From: an uncultured Megasphaera sp.
GTDB lineage: Bacteria > Bacillota > Negativicutes > Veillonellales > Megasphaeraceae
Direction of reading: 5' to 3'
Length of the DNA stretch: 9,788 bases
Assembly: GCA_937895695.1 (NCBI GenBank)
Contig: CALBLM010000232.1
Span: forward strand, 1 to 9,788
Position 1 is the stretch's first letter, and each line of letters starts with the position of its first letter. The notes under the pieces are model-generated. The model saw nothing but the letters and a program-made list of their open reading frames with translations, was not told the origin of the DNA and ran no database searches. The position numbers were made by a program, and so were the translations under genes. Below are positions 1 through 6,163 of this stretch, piece after piece.

Positions 1-114
1 ACGCAGCATAAAGCCCAAAATAATGGTGAAGAACTGCACATCGATTTAGGACGTACGATGACAGAAGAAGAAGAAAAGATTTTTGCTAAACTCAAAGAAG
101 GATTACATTTATAA
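1..114 (+). CDS. 3' end of an unidentified protein gene (partial)
   Basis: Frame 1 is open from the first base to a TAA at 112-114 and gives 37 residues of the C-terminus. The tail is hydrophilic and rich in Glu and Lys, with a run of four Glu and a likely short terminal helix ending in LKEGLHL. The stop codon runs directly into a strong hairpin terminator, which supports a real gene end here. I do not recognise the family from this tail, and the start and bulk of the gene lie outside the window, so no function is proposed. Because the terminator separates it from the next gene, it is probably not in the same transcription unit as the DUF1934-argS-pyrG block. Confidence 0.6.
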   Translation, partial: TQHKAQNNGEELHIDLGRTMTEEEEKIFAKLKEGLHL

Positions 115-144
115 AAAAGAGACTTCCCTGGAAGTCTCTTTTTT
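115..144 (+). terminator. Rho-independent terminator, probably bidirectional
   Basis: A perfect 13-bp inverted repeat pairs 115-127 with 130-142 around a 2-nt centre (in practice a 4-nt loop). The GC-containing core is AGAGACTTCC / GGAAGTCTCT. It is flanked by an A run on the left and a T run (139-144) on the right, so it can end transcription in either direction. It begins immediately after the stop codon of the upstream partial gene. Confidence 0.9.
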
Positions 145-243
145 ATAAAATATGCAGTCCCGATAAATCAATAGAATTAGGGATACCAATTCGTATTGAA
201 ATGAAACATGGCGGGGATAAGCGATAAATCGCCAAATAAACTA

Positions 244-272
244 TTTCTTTTTCTGAGCACTTGTTATATAAT
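244..272 (+). promoter_or_regulatory. Candidate promoter for the DUF1934-argS unit
   Basis: A perfect TATAAT lies at 267-272, about 40 bases before the TTG start of the next gene. At the ideal 17-nt spacing upstream there is only a weak -35 (TTTCTT, 244-249). The region between the terminator and this point (145-243) is AT-rich, and I see no gene or other convincing element in it. A start point near 279 would leave a leader of about 30 nt containing the Shine-Dalgarno site at 293-300. The -10 match is good and the -35 match poor, so confidence is moderate. Confidence 0.45.
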
Positions 273-310
273 AGCAATATTGGATTATTGATAGGAAGGA
301 TTGAACGATA

Positions 311-775
311 TTGAAGCCTGTCTTGATAAAAATAGAAAGTATCCAACGAAATGCAGCGGGAGAAGAAACCAAAATGGAACTGGTTTCAGAAGGCCATTTT
401 GTTCTTAAAAACACGACGCAGTATATTGTGTATGAAGAAAGCGAATTGACGGATATGAAAGGCGTGACGACTGTCATTAAAATATTGCAAGATGGGACAG
501 TCATGCTGATGCGGCTAGGCACCATACGTCAGCGGCAGGAATATCGCAAGGGAAGAATGTCGAGAGCTACTTTTACGACGGAGATAGGGAAACTTAATCT
601 TCTGATTAAGACGTATGAATGCGATGTACAGCTTGAAGACGGTATCGGTACCATTCGGATTGGCTATGAAATAGATATAGACGACCTTGATACGAATTAT
701 ATACAATTAACGATTACAGTGCAGGAGGATAAGGCGAATGGAAATGAAAAAATTATTGAAACAGGGAATTGCTGA
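311..775 (+). CDS. DUF1934 family (YwiB-like) beta-barrel protein
   Basis: A 154-residue protein that matches the DUF1934 / YwiB family in length and pattern. It has an N-terminal strand (VLIKIESIQ), then the block YIVYEESELTDMKGVTTVIKI at about residues 39-59, then a Leu/Arg-rich strand (VMLMRLGTIRQ), and a later block resembling 'Y-T-x-x-G'. Family members are small soluble calycin-like barrels with no established biochemical role. The start is a TTG at 311, chosen because AGGAAGGA (293-300) sits 10 nt upstream and no in-frame ATG fits the family N-terminus. Its 3' end overlaps argS by 38 bases, so the two are probably translationally coupled. The same neighbour pair (ywiB-argS) is known in Bacillus and other Firmicutes. 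Family call is confident; function is unknown. Confidence 0.85.
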   Translation: MKPVLIKIESIQRNAAGEETKMELVSEGHFVLKNTTQYIVYEESELTDMKGVTTVIKILQDGTVMLMRLGTIRQRQEYRKGRMSRATFTTEIGKLNLLIKTYECDVQLEDGIGTIRIGYEIDIDDLDTNYIQLTITVQEDKANGNEKIIETGNC

Positions 776-2402
776 GGCATTAGATAAAGCGGTACAGGCT
801 GGTGCTCTTCCGGAAGGCAGCTATCCCCAGATTAATCTGGAAGTACCGCCGCAAAAGGAATTTGGCGATTTTTCAAGTAATATTGCCATGCAGTCGGCCC
901 GTGTTGCCCATAAAGCGCCGAAACTGATTGCCCAGGCGATTGTCGATCAGATGCAGTATGATTGGCTGGATCATGCGGAAATTGCCGGTGCTGGTTTCAT
1001 TAATTTTTTCTTGAAGCATGATGTCATTTATGATACGTTGAAACATATTTTGGCTGCCGGTGCCGATTACGGCAAGGCCCCATGCCGTGCCGAAGACACG
1101 GTGCAAGTAGAATACGTCAGTGCCAATCCGACGGGCCCGCTTCATGTCGGTCATGGACGGGGCGCAGCGTATGGCAGTGCGCTAGTCAATCTGCTGCGGG
1201 CTGCCGGTTATAACGTACAGGCTGAATACTACATCAATGATGCTGGTAATCAGATGAATAACTTAGCGATTTCCGTCAATGCCCGTTATTTGGAATTATT
1301 GGGTAAACCGTCCGAAATTCCGGAAAACGGCTATCATGGTCATGATATTATTGAAACGGCTCAGGCCATTATTGACCAAGACGGCGACAAATACCTCAAC
1401 ATGCCGGAAGAAGAACGGCTGGAAATCTTTAAAGATCGGGCATATGCAGAAAAATTAAAAGCTTTAAAACGGGATTTGGCACATTTCAATGTCCATTATG
1501 ACAACTGGTTCAGTGAACGGACGCTCCATCCCGATGCCGTACAGTCCGCTTGCAAGGTGTTGCAGGAACGGGGCAAGATTTATGAAAAAGATGGCGCATT
1601 GTGGCTGAAATCCACCGATTATGGTGATGATAAAGACCGTGTCGTCATTCGCGATAACGGCGTTCCGACCTATTTGGCTGCCGATATTGCGTATCACAAA
1701 AATAAATACGACCGTGGTTTCAAATCGTTAATCAATATTTGGGGTGCCGATCATCATGGCTATGTAGCCCGTGTTAAAGCGGCGATTGCTGCCCTTGGCT
1801 ATGACCCGAAGAAATTGGAAGTATTGCTGCTGCAAATGGTCAGCTTGTTCCGTGACGGCAAGCCCGTCAAAATGTCCAAACGGACAGGCCAGGCGATTAC
1901 GTTAAACGAATTGATTGAAGAAGTCGGTACCGATGCAGCTCGGTATTTCTTTATCATGCGTTCGTTGGATACACAGTTGGATTTTGATTTGGACTTGGCA
2001 AAATCCCACAGCAATGAAAATCCGGTATATTATATTCAGTATGCCCATGCCCGGATTTACAGCATTTACCGTCAGGCCAAAGAAGCCGGCGTATCGCTGG
2101 ATATGGACTGGTCTGATGTACACTGGAATACGCTGAAAGATGAACAAGAACTGGAATTGATTAAAAAAATGGCAGCTTTTCCGGAAGAAATTCAACGGGC
2201 TGCACGGGAACGGGCTCCGCACCGCATTGCACACTATGCGCATGAATTGGCAGGGCTGTTCCATACATTTTACAATCACTGCCGTATTATTCAGGAAGAT
2301 AAAGACTTGGAAATGGCTCGCTTGGCGTTGGTTACGGCTGTACGAATTACGATTGCAAACAGTTTGGCAATTTTAGGGGTTTCTGCTCCTGAAAAAATGT
2401 AA
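738..2402 (+). CDS. argS: Arginyl-tRNA synthetase (class I)
   Basis: Charges tRNA-Arg with arginine using ATP in the cytoplasm. At 554 residues it has the usual ArgS length. The N-terminal Add1-type domain (about residues 1-110) recognises the tRNA D-loop. The catalytic Rossmann core carries the HIGH-type signature as HVGH at 136-139, within SANPTGPLHVGHGRG, and the KMSKS-type loop as KMSKR at 378-382. The C-terminal helical DALR anticodon-binding domain runs from about 430 to the end and finishes with LGVSAPEKM, typical of the family. ATG 738 is chosen over ATG 744 because AGGAGG at 723-728 is 9 nt away. The Shine-Dalgarno site and start lie inside the DUF1934 gene. No terminator follows, so transcription may continue into pyrG. 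I see no T-box or other leader signal, and none could fit in the short upstream space. No damaged motif seen. Confidence 0.98.
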   Translation: MEMKKLLKQGIAEALDKAVQAGALPEGSYPQINLEVPPQKEFGDFSSNIAMQSARVAHKAPKLIAQAIVDQMQYDWLDHAEIAGAGFINFFLKHDVIYDTLKHILAAGADYGKAPCRAEDTVQVEYVSANPTGPLHVGHGRGAAYGSALVNLLRAAGYNVQAEYYINDAGNQMNNLAISVNARYLELLGKPSEIPENGYHGHDIIETAQAIIDQDGDKYLNMPEEERLEIFKDRAYAEKLKALKRDLAHFNVHYDNWFSERTLHPDAVQSACKVLQERGKIYEKDGALWLKSTDYGDDKDRVVIRDNGVPTYLAADIAYHKNKYDRGFKSLINIWGADHHGYVARVKAAIAALGYDPKKLEVLLLQMVSLFRDGKPVKMSKRTGQAITLNELIEEVGTDAARYFFIMRSLDTQLDFDLDLAKSHSNENPVYYIQYAHARIYSIYRQAKEAGVSLDMDWSDVHWNTLKDEQELELIKKMAAFPEEIQRAARERAPHRIAHYAHELAGLFHTFYNHCRIIQEDKDLEMARLALVTAVRITIANSLAILGVSAPEKM

Positions 2403-2474
2403 TATAATAACAATAAGCTTACTATAAATCAATATACATAGATACGATGAGCAGAAGCTCAGCAGGGAGGAATT
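2403..2474 (+). promoter_or_regulatory. argS-pyrG spacer with small hairpin next to the pyrG ribosome binding site
   Basis: A 72-base AT-rich spacer. It holds a TATAAT (2403-2408) without a convincing -35, so any pyrG-specific promoter is weak or absent. A perfect 5-bp hairpin, TGAGC (2448-2452) / GCTCA (2457-2461) with an AGAA loop, ends 2 nt before the Shine-Dalgarno AGGGAGG (2464-2470). There is no intrinsic terminator here, unlike the Bacillus pyrG leader that controls expression through a CTP-sensitive attenuator. The hairpin could modulate ribosome access, but it is short. Confidence 0.35.
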
Positions 2475-4088
2475 ATGGCTAAATACATATTTGTGACAGG
2501 CGGGGTTGTGTCTTCTTTAGGTAAAGGTATTACAGCAGCAGCATTAGGCCGTCTGCTGAAAAACCGTGGGTTTAAAGTAACGATTCAAAAATTTGACCCC
2601 TATATTAACGTAGACCCTGGTACGATGAGTCCGTATCAGCACGGTGAAGTATTTGTTACTGATGACGGTACAGAAACAGATTTGGATTTAGGTCATTATG
2701 AACGTTTTATTGATATTAATTTAGGTAAAAACTCGAACGTAACAACCGGTAAAATTTACTGGTCTGTCTTGCAGAAAGAACGTCGCGGTGATTATTTGGG
2801 ACATACCGTACAGGTTATTCCCCATATTACCAATGAAATTAAAAATCGCGTCTATCGTGTCGGCGATGATGACAATGCTGATGTCGTTATTACGGAAATC
2901 GGCGGCACTGTTGGCGATATTGAAAGTTTGCCGTTCTTGGAAGCCATTCGCCAGATTAAAAAAGAAGTCGGCCGCAACGACGTATTATATATTCACGTCA
3001 CGCTCGTACCGTATATCGGTGCAGCCGGTGAATTGAAAACAAAACCGACCCAGCACAGTGTCAAAGAATTGCGGAGCATCGGCATTCAGCCGGATATTAT
3101 CGTTTGCCGCACGGAACGTCCTCTTTCGGATGAAATGAAAGAAAAATTAGCTTTATTCTGCGATATCGACAAAGAAGCTGTTATTGAAAACAAAACGTTG
3201 AACAGCATTTATGAAGTACCGCTGCTCCTTTCGGAAGAAGGCATGGATAAAATCGTATTGGATAAATTGGCATTGCCCGATAAACCATGCGATATGGAAG
3301 ACTGGAAAAAGATGGTATCCGATATTTACCACACGGAAAATGATTTGGATATTGCCTTGGTCGGCAAATATGTTGCTCTCCATGATGCGTACCTCAGCGT
3401 AGCCGAAGCCTTGAATCATGCTGGCATTGCGTATAAGACGAAAGTACACATTCATTGGATTGATTCGGAAACCTTGGAAGATCCGAATGTTTCTATAGAA
3501 GACGTATTTAAAGGGATTGATGGTATCGTTGTTCCCGGCGGTTTTGGCAATCGCGGCGTCGAAGGTAAAATCCGTGCTGTCCAATATGCGCGTGAACATA
3601 AAGTGCCGTATCTTGGTTTGTGCTTGGGCATGCAGTGCGCCGTTATGGAATTTGCCCGCCACGTCGTAGGATTGGAAGGCGCTACCTCTTCGGAATTTAA
3701 TGAAGATGCCAAATTCCCGGTTATTGATTTAATGCCCGATCAGGTAGATGTATCTGATAAAGGCGGCACCATGCGGTTAGGTCTCTATCCCTGCAAATTG
3801 GTGGAAGATACGAAGGCCCATGACGTATATGGTACGAACTTGATTTATGAACGCCATCGTCATCGTTGGGAATTCAACAATAAATACCGCACGGAAATGG
3901 TAAATGCCGGCCTCGTTCTTTCCGGCACATCGCCTGATGACCGTTTGGTAGAAATCGTAGAATTGAAAGATCATCCGTGGTTTGTTGGTTGCCAATTCCA
4001 TCCGGAATTCAAATCGCGTCCGACAAAAGCCCATCCTCTTTTCAAAGGCTTGATTAAAACAGCGTTGGATTTAAAACAGAATAAATAA
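2475..4088 (+). CDS. pyrG: CTP synthase (glutamine hydrolysing)
   Basis: Converts UTP to CTP using ATP and glutamine, the last step of de novo pyrimidine nucleotide synthesis, in the cytoplasm as a tetramer. The length of 537 residues is standard. The N-terminal amidoligase domain opens with KYIFVTGGVVSSLGKG, containing the ATP-binding loop, and continues through the Mg/UTP region (YQHGEVFVTDDGTETDLDLGHYERF) and the EIGGTVGDIES block. The C-terminal class I glutaminase domain carries the nucleophile Cys383 in GLCLGMQ, and His509 and Glu511 in CQFHPEF complete the triad. The ATG at 2475 follows AGGGAGG with a 4-nt gap. It lies 72 bases after argS with no terminator between them and is closed by the terminator at 4106-4145. 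No missing residue noted. Confidence 0.98.
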   Translation: MAKYIFVTGGVVSSLGKGITAAALGRLLKNRGFKVTIQKFDPYINVDPGTMSPYQHGEVFVTDDGTETDLDLGHYERFIDINLGKNSNVTTGKIYWSVLQKERRGDYLGHTVQVIPHITNEIKNRVYRVGDDDNADVVITEIGGTVGDIESLPFLEAIRQIKKEVGRNDVLYIHVTLVPYIGAAGELKTKPTQHSVKELRSIGIQPDIIVCRTERPLSDEMKEKLALFCDIDKEAVIENKTLNSIYEVPLLLSEEGMDKIVLDKLALPDKPCDMEDWKKMVSDIYHTENDLDIALVGKYVALHDAYLSVAEALNHAGIAYKTKVHIHWIDSETLEDPNVSIEDVFKGIDGIVVPGGFGNRGVEGKIRAVQYAREHKVPYLGLCLGMQCAVMEFARHVVGLEGATSSEFNEDAKFPVIDLMPDQVDVSDKGGTMRLGLYPCKLVEDTKAHDVYGTNLIYERHRHRWEFNNKYRTEMVNAGLVLSGTSPDDRLVEIVELKDHPWFVGCQFHPEFKSRPTKAHPLFKGLIKTALDLKQNK

Positions 4089-4105
4089 TATCATCGTATA
4101 CTTAG

Positions 4106-4145
4106 AAAAAACAGAGATTCCTAGTAAAAGAATCTCTGTTTTTTT
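4106..4145 (+). terminator. Rho-independent terminator of the argS-pyrG unit
   Basis: A perfect 10-bp stem, ACAGAGATTC (4111-4120) / GAATCTCTGT (4130-4139), with a 9-nt loop. It is preceded by an A run (4106-4110) and followed by six T (4140-4145). The A and T runs extend the stem and make it potentially bidirectional. It begins 17 bases after the pyrG stop and separates this block from the rnf operon. Confidence 0.93.
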
Positions 4146-4414
4146 GTAGGACAAGCGGGAAAAGGGGGTGAAAATAGTATAGTTGTGTATCGTATTTTTG
4201 TGAAATATGGGAGATATGATGTATGTTAAAATGATATAGCTATTTTTTTATACATAAAAGGCTGGACCTATCAAAAAACACCTCTTTAGTAGGATTTTTG
4301 TAAACCACGTAAATACGCTGTTTTGAATATTTATTGATTTTTTTTAGGGTATGCCCTATGCATAAGACCTAATAAAAAATAAGATATACAGCTCGTTTTG
4401 ATATTAGATTCACA
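4146..4414. other. AT-rich intergenic stretch without a recognisable gene
   Basis: About 270 bases between the pyrG terminator and the rnf promoter. The reading frames I followed on the + strand are broken by frequent stops and give no convincing peptide. Features seen are weak: a possible poor promoter (TTGTGA at 4198-4203, then TATGTT at 4222-4227 after 18 nt), a 4-bp AGGG/CCCT hairpin at 4346-4357, and several T-rich runs. A 13-base word near its start recurs near the rnfC start (see repeat entries). I assign no function. Confidence 0.5.
4187..4199 (+). repeat. 13-bp direct repeat, copy 1
   Basis: The word GTATCGTATTTTT occurs here and again, identically, at 4720-4732, 533 bases downstream. 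The two copies bracket the rnf promoter and most of the leader. Flanking bases do not match, so the repeat is exactly 13 bp. It may be chance in AT-rich sequence, a protein-binding word, or a trace of an old insertion. Confidence 0.5.
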
Positions 4415-4443
4415 TTGAATATTATCATACATGATGATATAAT
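4415..4443 (+). promoter_or_regulatory. Sigma-A type promoter of the rnf operon
   Basis: The -35 box TTGAAT (4415-4420, 4 of 6 consensus bases) is followed, after an ideal 17-nt spacer, by a perfect -10 box TATAAT (4438-4443). The expected start point is near 4450. This is the best promoter match between the pyrG terminator and rnfC, and it implies a 5' leader of about 340 nt before the rnfC ATG. Confidence 0.75.
4420..4439. promoter_or_regulatory. Candidate operator: imperfect 20-bp dyad in the promoter spacer
   Basis: TAT-t-ATCAT-ac-ATGAT-g-ATA forms an inverted repeat with 8 paired positions per arm and one mismatch. It fills the spacer and touches both the -35 and -10 boxes. A repressor bound here would block RNA polymerase. 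The motif does not match the Rex operator (TTGTGA-type arms) and resembles a Fur box only loosely, with half-sites in the opposite order. Such dyads arise by chance in AT-rich DNA, so this is suggestive only. Confidence 0.3.
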
Positions 4444-4449
4444 ATAGGC

Positions 4450-4790
4450 GATTGAAAGTACGATTCGGTGACGAAATGACTCTTTCTTTCGCAAGTTTTA
4501 TTATGCAGTCGGCTCATAAACGATTTGGTTTTGTACCGAATCGGAAGAATGGACCGACTGTCTCGCATGCTTTTTTGCCTATGCAGAGAGCATGAAAGGG
4601 GCATACTCCTTGGAGAAACGATGTGGTGTAGTCGGAATTAAAAGCGTATGTGTCTGTCCTAGTTGATATTAATTTTTATCGGTAGCAACGTCGTTGATGG
4701 CAGACAGAGGATGCTTTTCGTATCGTATTTTTCAATTAGTTGCTTCATGTTTTTATTATTTTTCATTATATATTAATGAGGTGATTTTTG
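4450..4790 (+). promoter_or_regulatory. Long structured 5' leader of the rnf operon, class unknown
   Basis: From the predicted start point to the rnfC ATG I can draw four local hairpins. H1 (4448-4492): GCGA/TCGC and GAAAG/CTTTC arms around TTCG-GTGA-CGAA, with a GNRA-type tetraloop. H2 (4506-4560): seven GC-rich pairs, CAGTCGG/CCGACTG, enclosing CGATTTGGT (4521-4529) / ACCGAATCG (4535-4543). H3 (4566-4594): ten pairs including two G-U. H4 (4640-4718): AAAAGC/GCTTTT, then TGTCTGTC (4651-4658) / GGCAGACA (4699-4706), with small inner hairpins such as CAAC-GTC-GTTG (4686-4696). Both strands of H2 have second partners elsewhere in the leader, which allows an alternative fold (see findings). The last 70 bases are AT-rich and lead to the rnfC Shine-Dalgarno site GAGGTGA (4778-4784). 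I do not see core signatures of T-box, cobalamin, FMN, TPP or SAM elements. Folding was done by eye. Confidence 0.5.
4720..4732 (+). repeat. 13-bp direct repeat, copy 2
   Basis: Identical to the word at 4187-4199. This copy lies just 3' of the last leader hairpin (which ends at 4718), about 60 bases before rnfC. Its T run follows the AAAAGC/GCTTTT stem at a distance of about ten bases, which is too far for a good intrinsic terminator. Confidence 0.5.
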
Positions 4791-6140
4791 ATGTTGAATA
4801 CCTTTAAAAGAGGTGGGGTCCATCCTGACGATGGTAAAATCTATGCTAAAGATAAGGCTATAGAAACCCCGGCAGTACCGGCACAAGTAGTCATCCCGAT
4901 GAGTCAGCATTTTGGTGCTCCTTGTACTCCGACCGTCAAGGTAGGCGATTTGGTAAAAAAAGGCCAGCTGATTGGGACCAGCGATGCATTTTTGCATGCT
5001 GATATTCACGCATCTACGTCCGGTAAGGTCATCAAAGTGGCACCTATGCCGCACAACATGATGGTCAAATGCATGGCTGTTGTCATCCAGGCTGATGGCA
5101 AAGACGAATGGGCAGAAGGAATTCCGGCAGAACATGATTGGAAACAGCTCGATAAAAAAGAAATTATTGAACTGATTAAAAAAGCCGGTGTCGTTGGCTG
5201 CGGCGGTGCTACATTCCCGGCTCATGTCAAATTGGCTCCGAACAAACCGGTTGACACGTTTATCGTCAATGGTGCTGAATGTGAACCGTATTTGACATGC
5301 GACTATCGTTCCATGGTGGAAAAAGAAACGACAGAAAAACTCGTTACAGGTGTTCAGATTTGCATGAAAGCCTTAGGCGTTCAAAAAGGCTATATCGGTG
5401 TAGAAGACAACAAACCGGAAGCCATTAAGAACTTAACCGAAGCTTTCAAAGATATTCCCGAAGTAACCGTTGTTACGTGCAAGACAAAATATCCGCAAGG
5501 CGCTGAAAAAATGATGATTGAAGCTTGCACAGGCCGTCAGGTTGAACCGGGCGGACTTCCTATGGATGTAGGCTGTGTTGTCAGCAACGTAGGTACGGTT
5601 ATTGCCATTACCGATGCTGTTTGTCACGGTATTCCGTTCATTGAACGTCTTACAACCGTTACGGGCGACTGCATTAAAGAACCGAAAAACTTACGCCTTC
5701 GTATTGGTACGACATACCAGGAAGCGATTGATTATTGTGGCGGCTTTACAACACAGCCGGATCGCGTAATCGGTGGCGGCCCGATGATGGGTCTTGCACA
5801 ATACCAGCTCGATGTTCCTGTTACGAAAGGTGCTTCCGGTATTTTGGCATTATCTCCGGAAAAATGCCAGGTTGGCGTAGAAGAACCGTGTATTCGCTGC
5901 GGACGCTGCGTAGAAGCATGTCCAATGGGATTGGTTCCAAGCCAGCTTAGTATTTTCTCGTCCTGCCAAGCATGGGATAAATGCATGGAATATGGTGTCA
6001 TGAACTGCGTAGAATGCGGCAGCTGTGTATACACCTGCCCGGCAAAACGCAATATTGTCCAGTATATCCGTAACGCAAAAGCACAGGTTAAAGCCATGCA
6101 GAAGGCTGCACAAGCAAAAGCTGCTGCTAAAAAAGCGTAA
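4791..6140 (+). CDS. rnfC: Rnf complex subunit C (NADH-side iron-sulfur flavoprotein)
   Basis: Peripheral cytoplasmic subunit that exchanges electrons with NAD(H) in the ferredoxin:NAD+ oxidoreductase. At 449 residues it has the usual clostridial RnfC length. The N-terminus (FKRGGVHPDDGK) and a lipoyl-like hammerhead region (PTVKVGDLVKKGQLIG) are typical. The Gly-rich nucleotide/flavin-binding motif GCGGATFPAHVK is at residues 136-147. Two [4Fe-4S] motifs lie near the C-terminus: Cys367/370/373/377 (CIRCGRCVEACP) and Cys406/409/412/416 (CVECGSCVYTCP). The protein ends in an Ala/Lys-rich helical tail. ATG 4791 is chosen over the in-frame TTG at 4788 because GAGGTGA (4778-4784) then has a 6-nt spacing. 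It is the first gene of the operon and the target of the long leader. Confidence 0.96.
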   Translation: MLNTFKRGGVHPDDGKIYAKDKAIETPAVPAQVVIPMSQHFGAPCTPTVKVGDLVKKGQLIGTSDAFLHADIHASTSGKVIKVAPMPHNMMVKCMAVVIQADGKDEWAEGIPAEHDWKQLDKKEIIELIKKAGVVGCGGATFPAHVKLAPNKPVDTFIVNGAECEPYLTCDYRSMVEKETTEKLVTGVQICMKALGVQKGYIGVEDNKPEAIKNLTEAFKDIPEVTVVTCKTKYPQGAEKMMIEACTGRQVEPGGLPMDVGCVVSNVGTVIAITDAVCHGIPFIERLTTVTGDCIKEPKNLRLRIGTTYQEAIDYCGGFTTQPDRVIGGGPMMGLAQYQLDVPVTKGASGILALSPEKCQVGVEEPCIRCGRCVEACPMGLVPSQLSIFSSCQAWDKCMEYGVMNCVECGSCVYTCPAKRNIVQYIRNAKAQVKAMQKAAQAKAAAKKA

Positions 6141-6163
6141 GAACTAATGGAAGAAGGGATATC

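Noticed and set aside
3153..3662. Minus-strand open frame opposite pyrG
   Set aside because: Antisense shadow of pyrG, which has full-length family motifs. The peptide resembles no family I know.
4257..4300. Possible remnant of an insertion-sequence end (AAAGGCTGGACC region with CCTA...TAGG)
   Set aside because: Only a 4-bp inverted match and a vague resemblance to IS termini; no transposase fragment or target duplication nearby.
4503..4576. Intrinsic terminator formed by the H2 hairpin and the T6 run at 4571-4576
   Set aside because: The T run starts 10 bases after the stem ends and is itself paired in the H3 hairpin (4566-4594), so it is a poor terminator. A weak role cannot be excluded.
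4450..4790. Known riboswitch or T-box in the rnf leader
   Set aside because: I looked for the conserved cores of T-box, cobalamin, FMN, TPP and SAM elements and found none. A covariance-model search would be needed to be certain.
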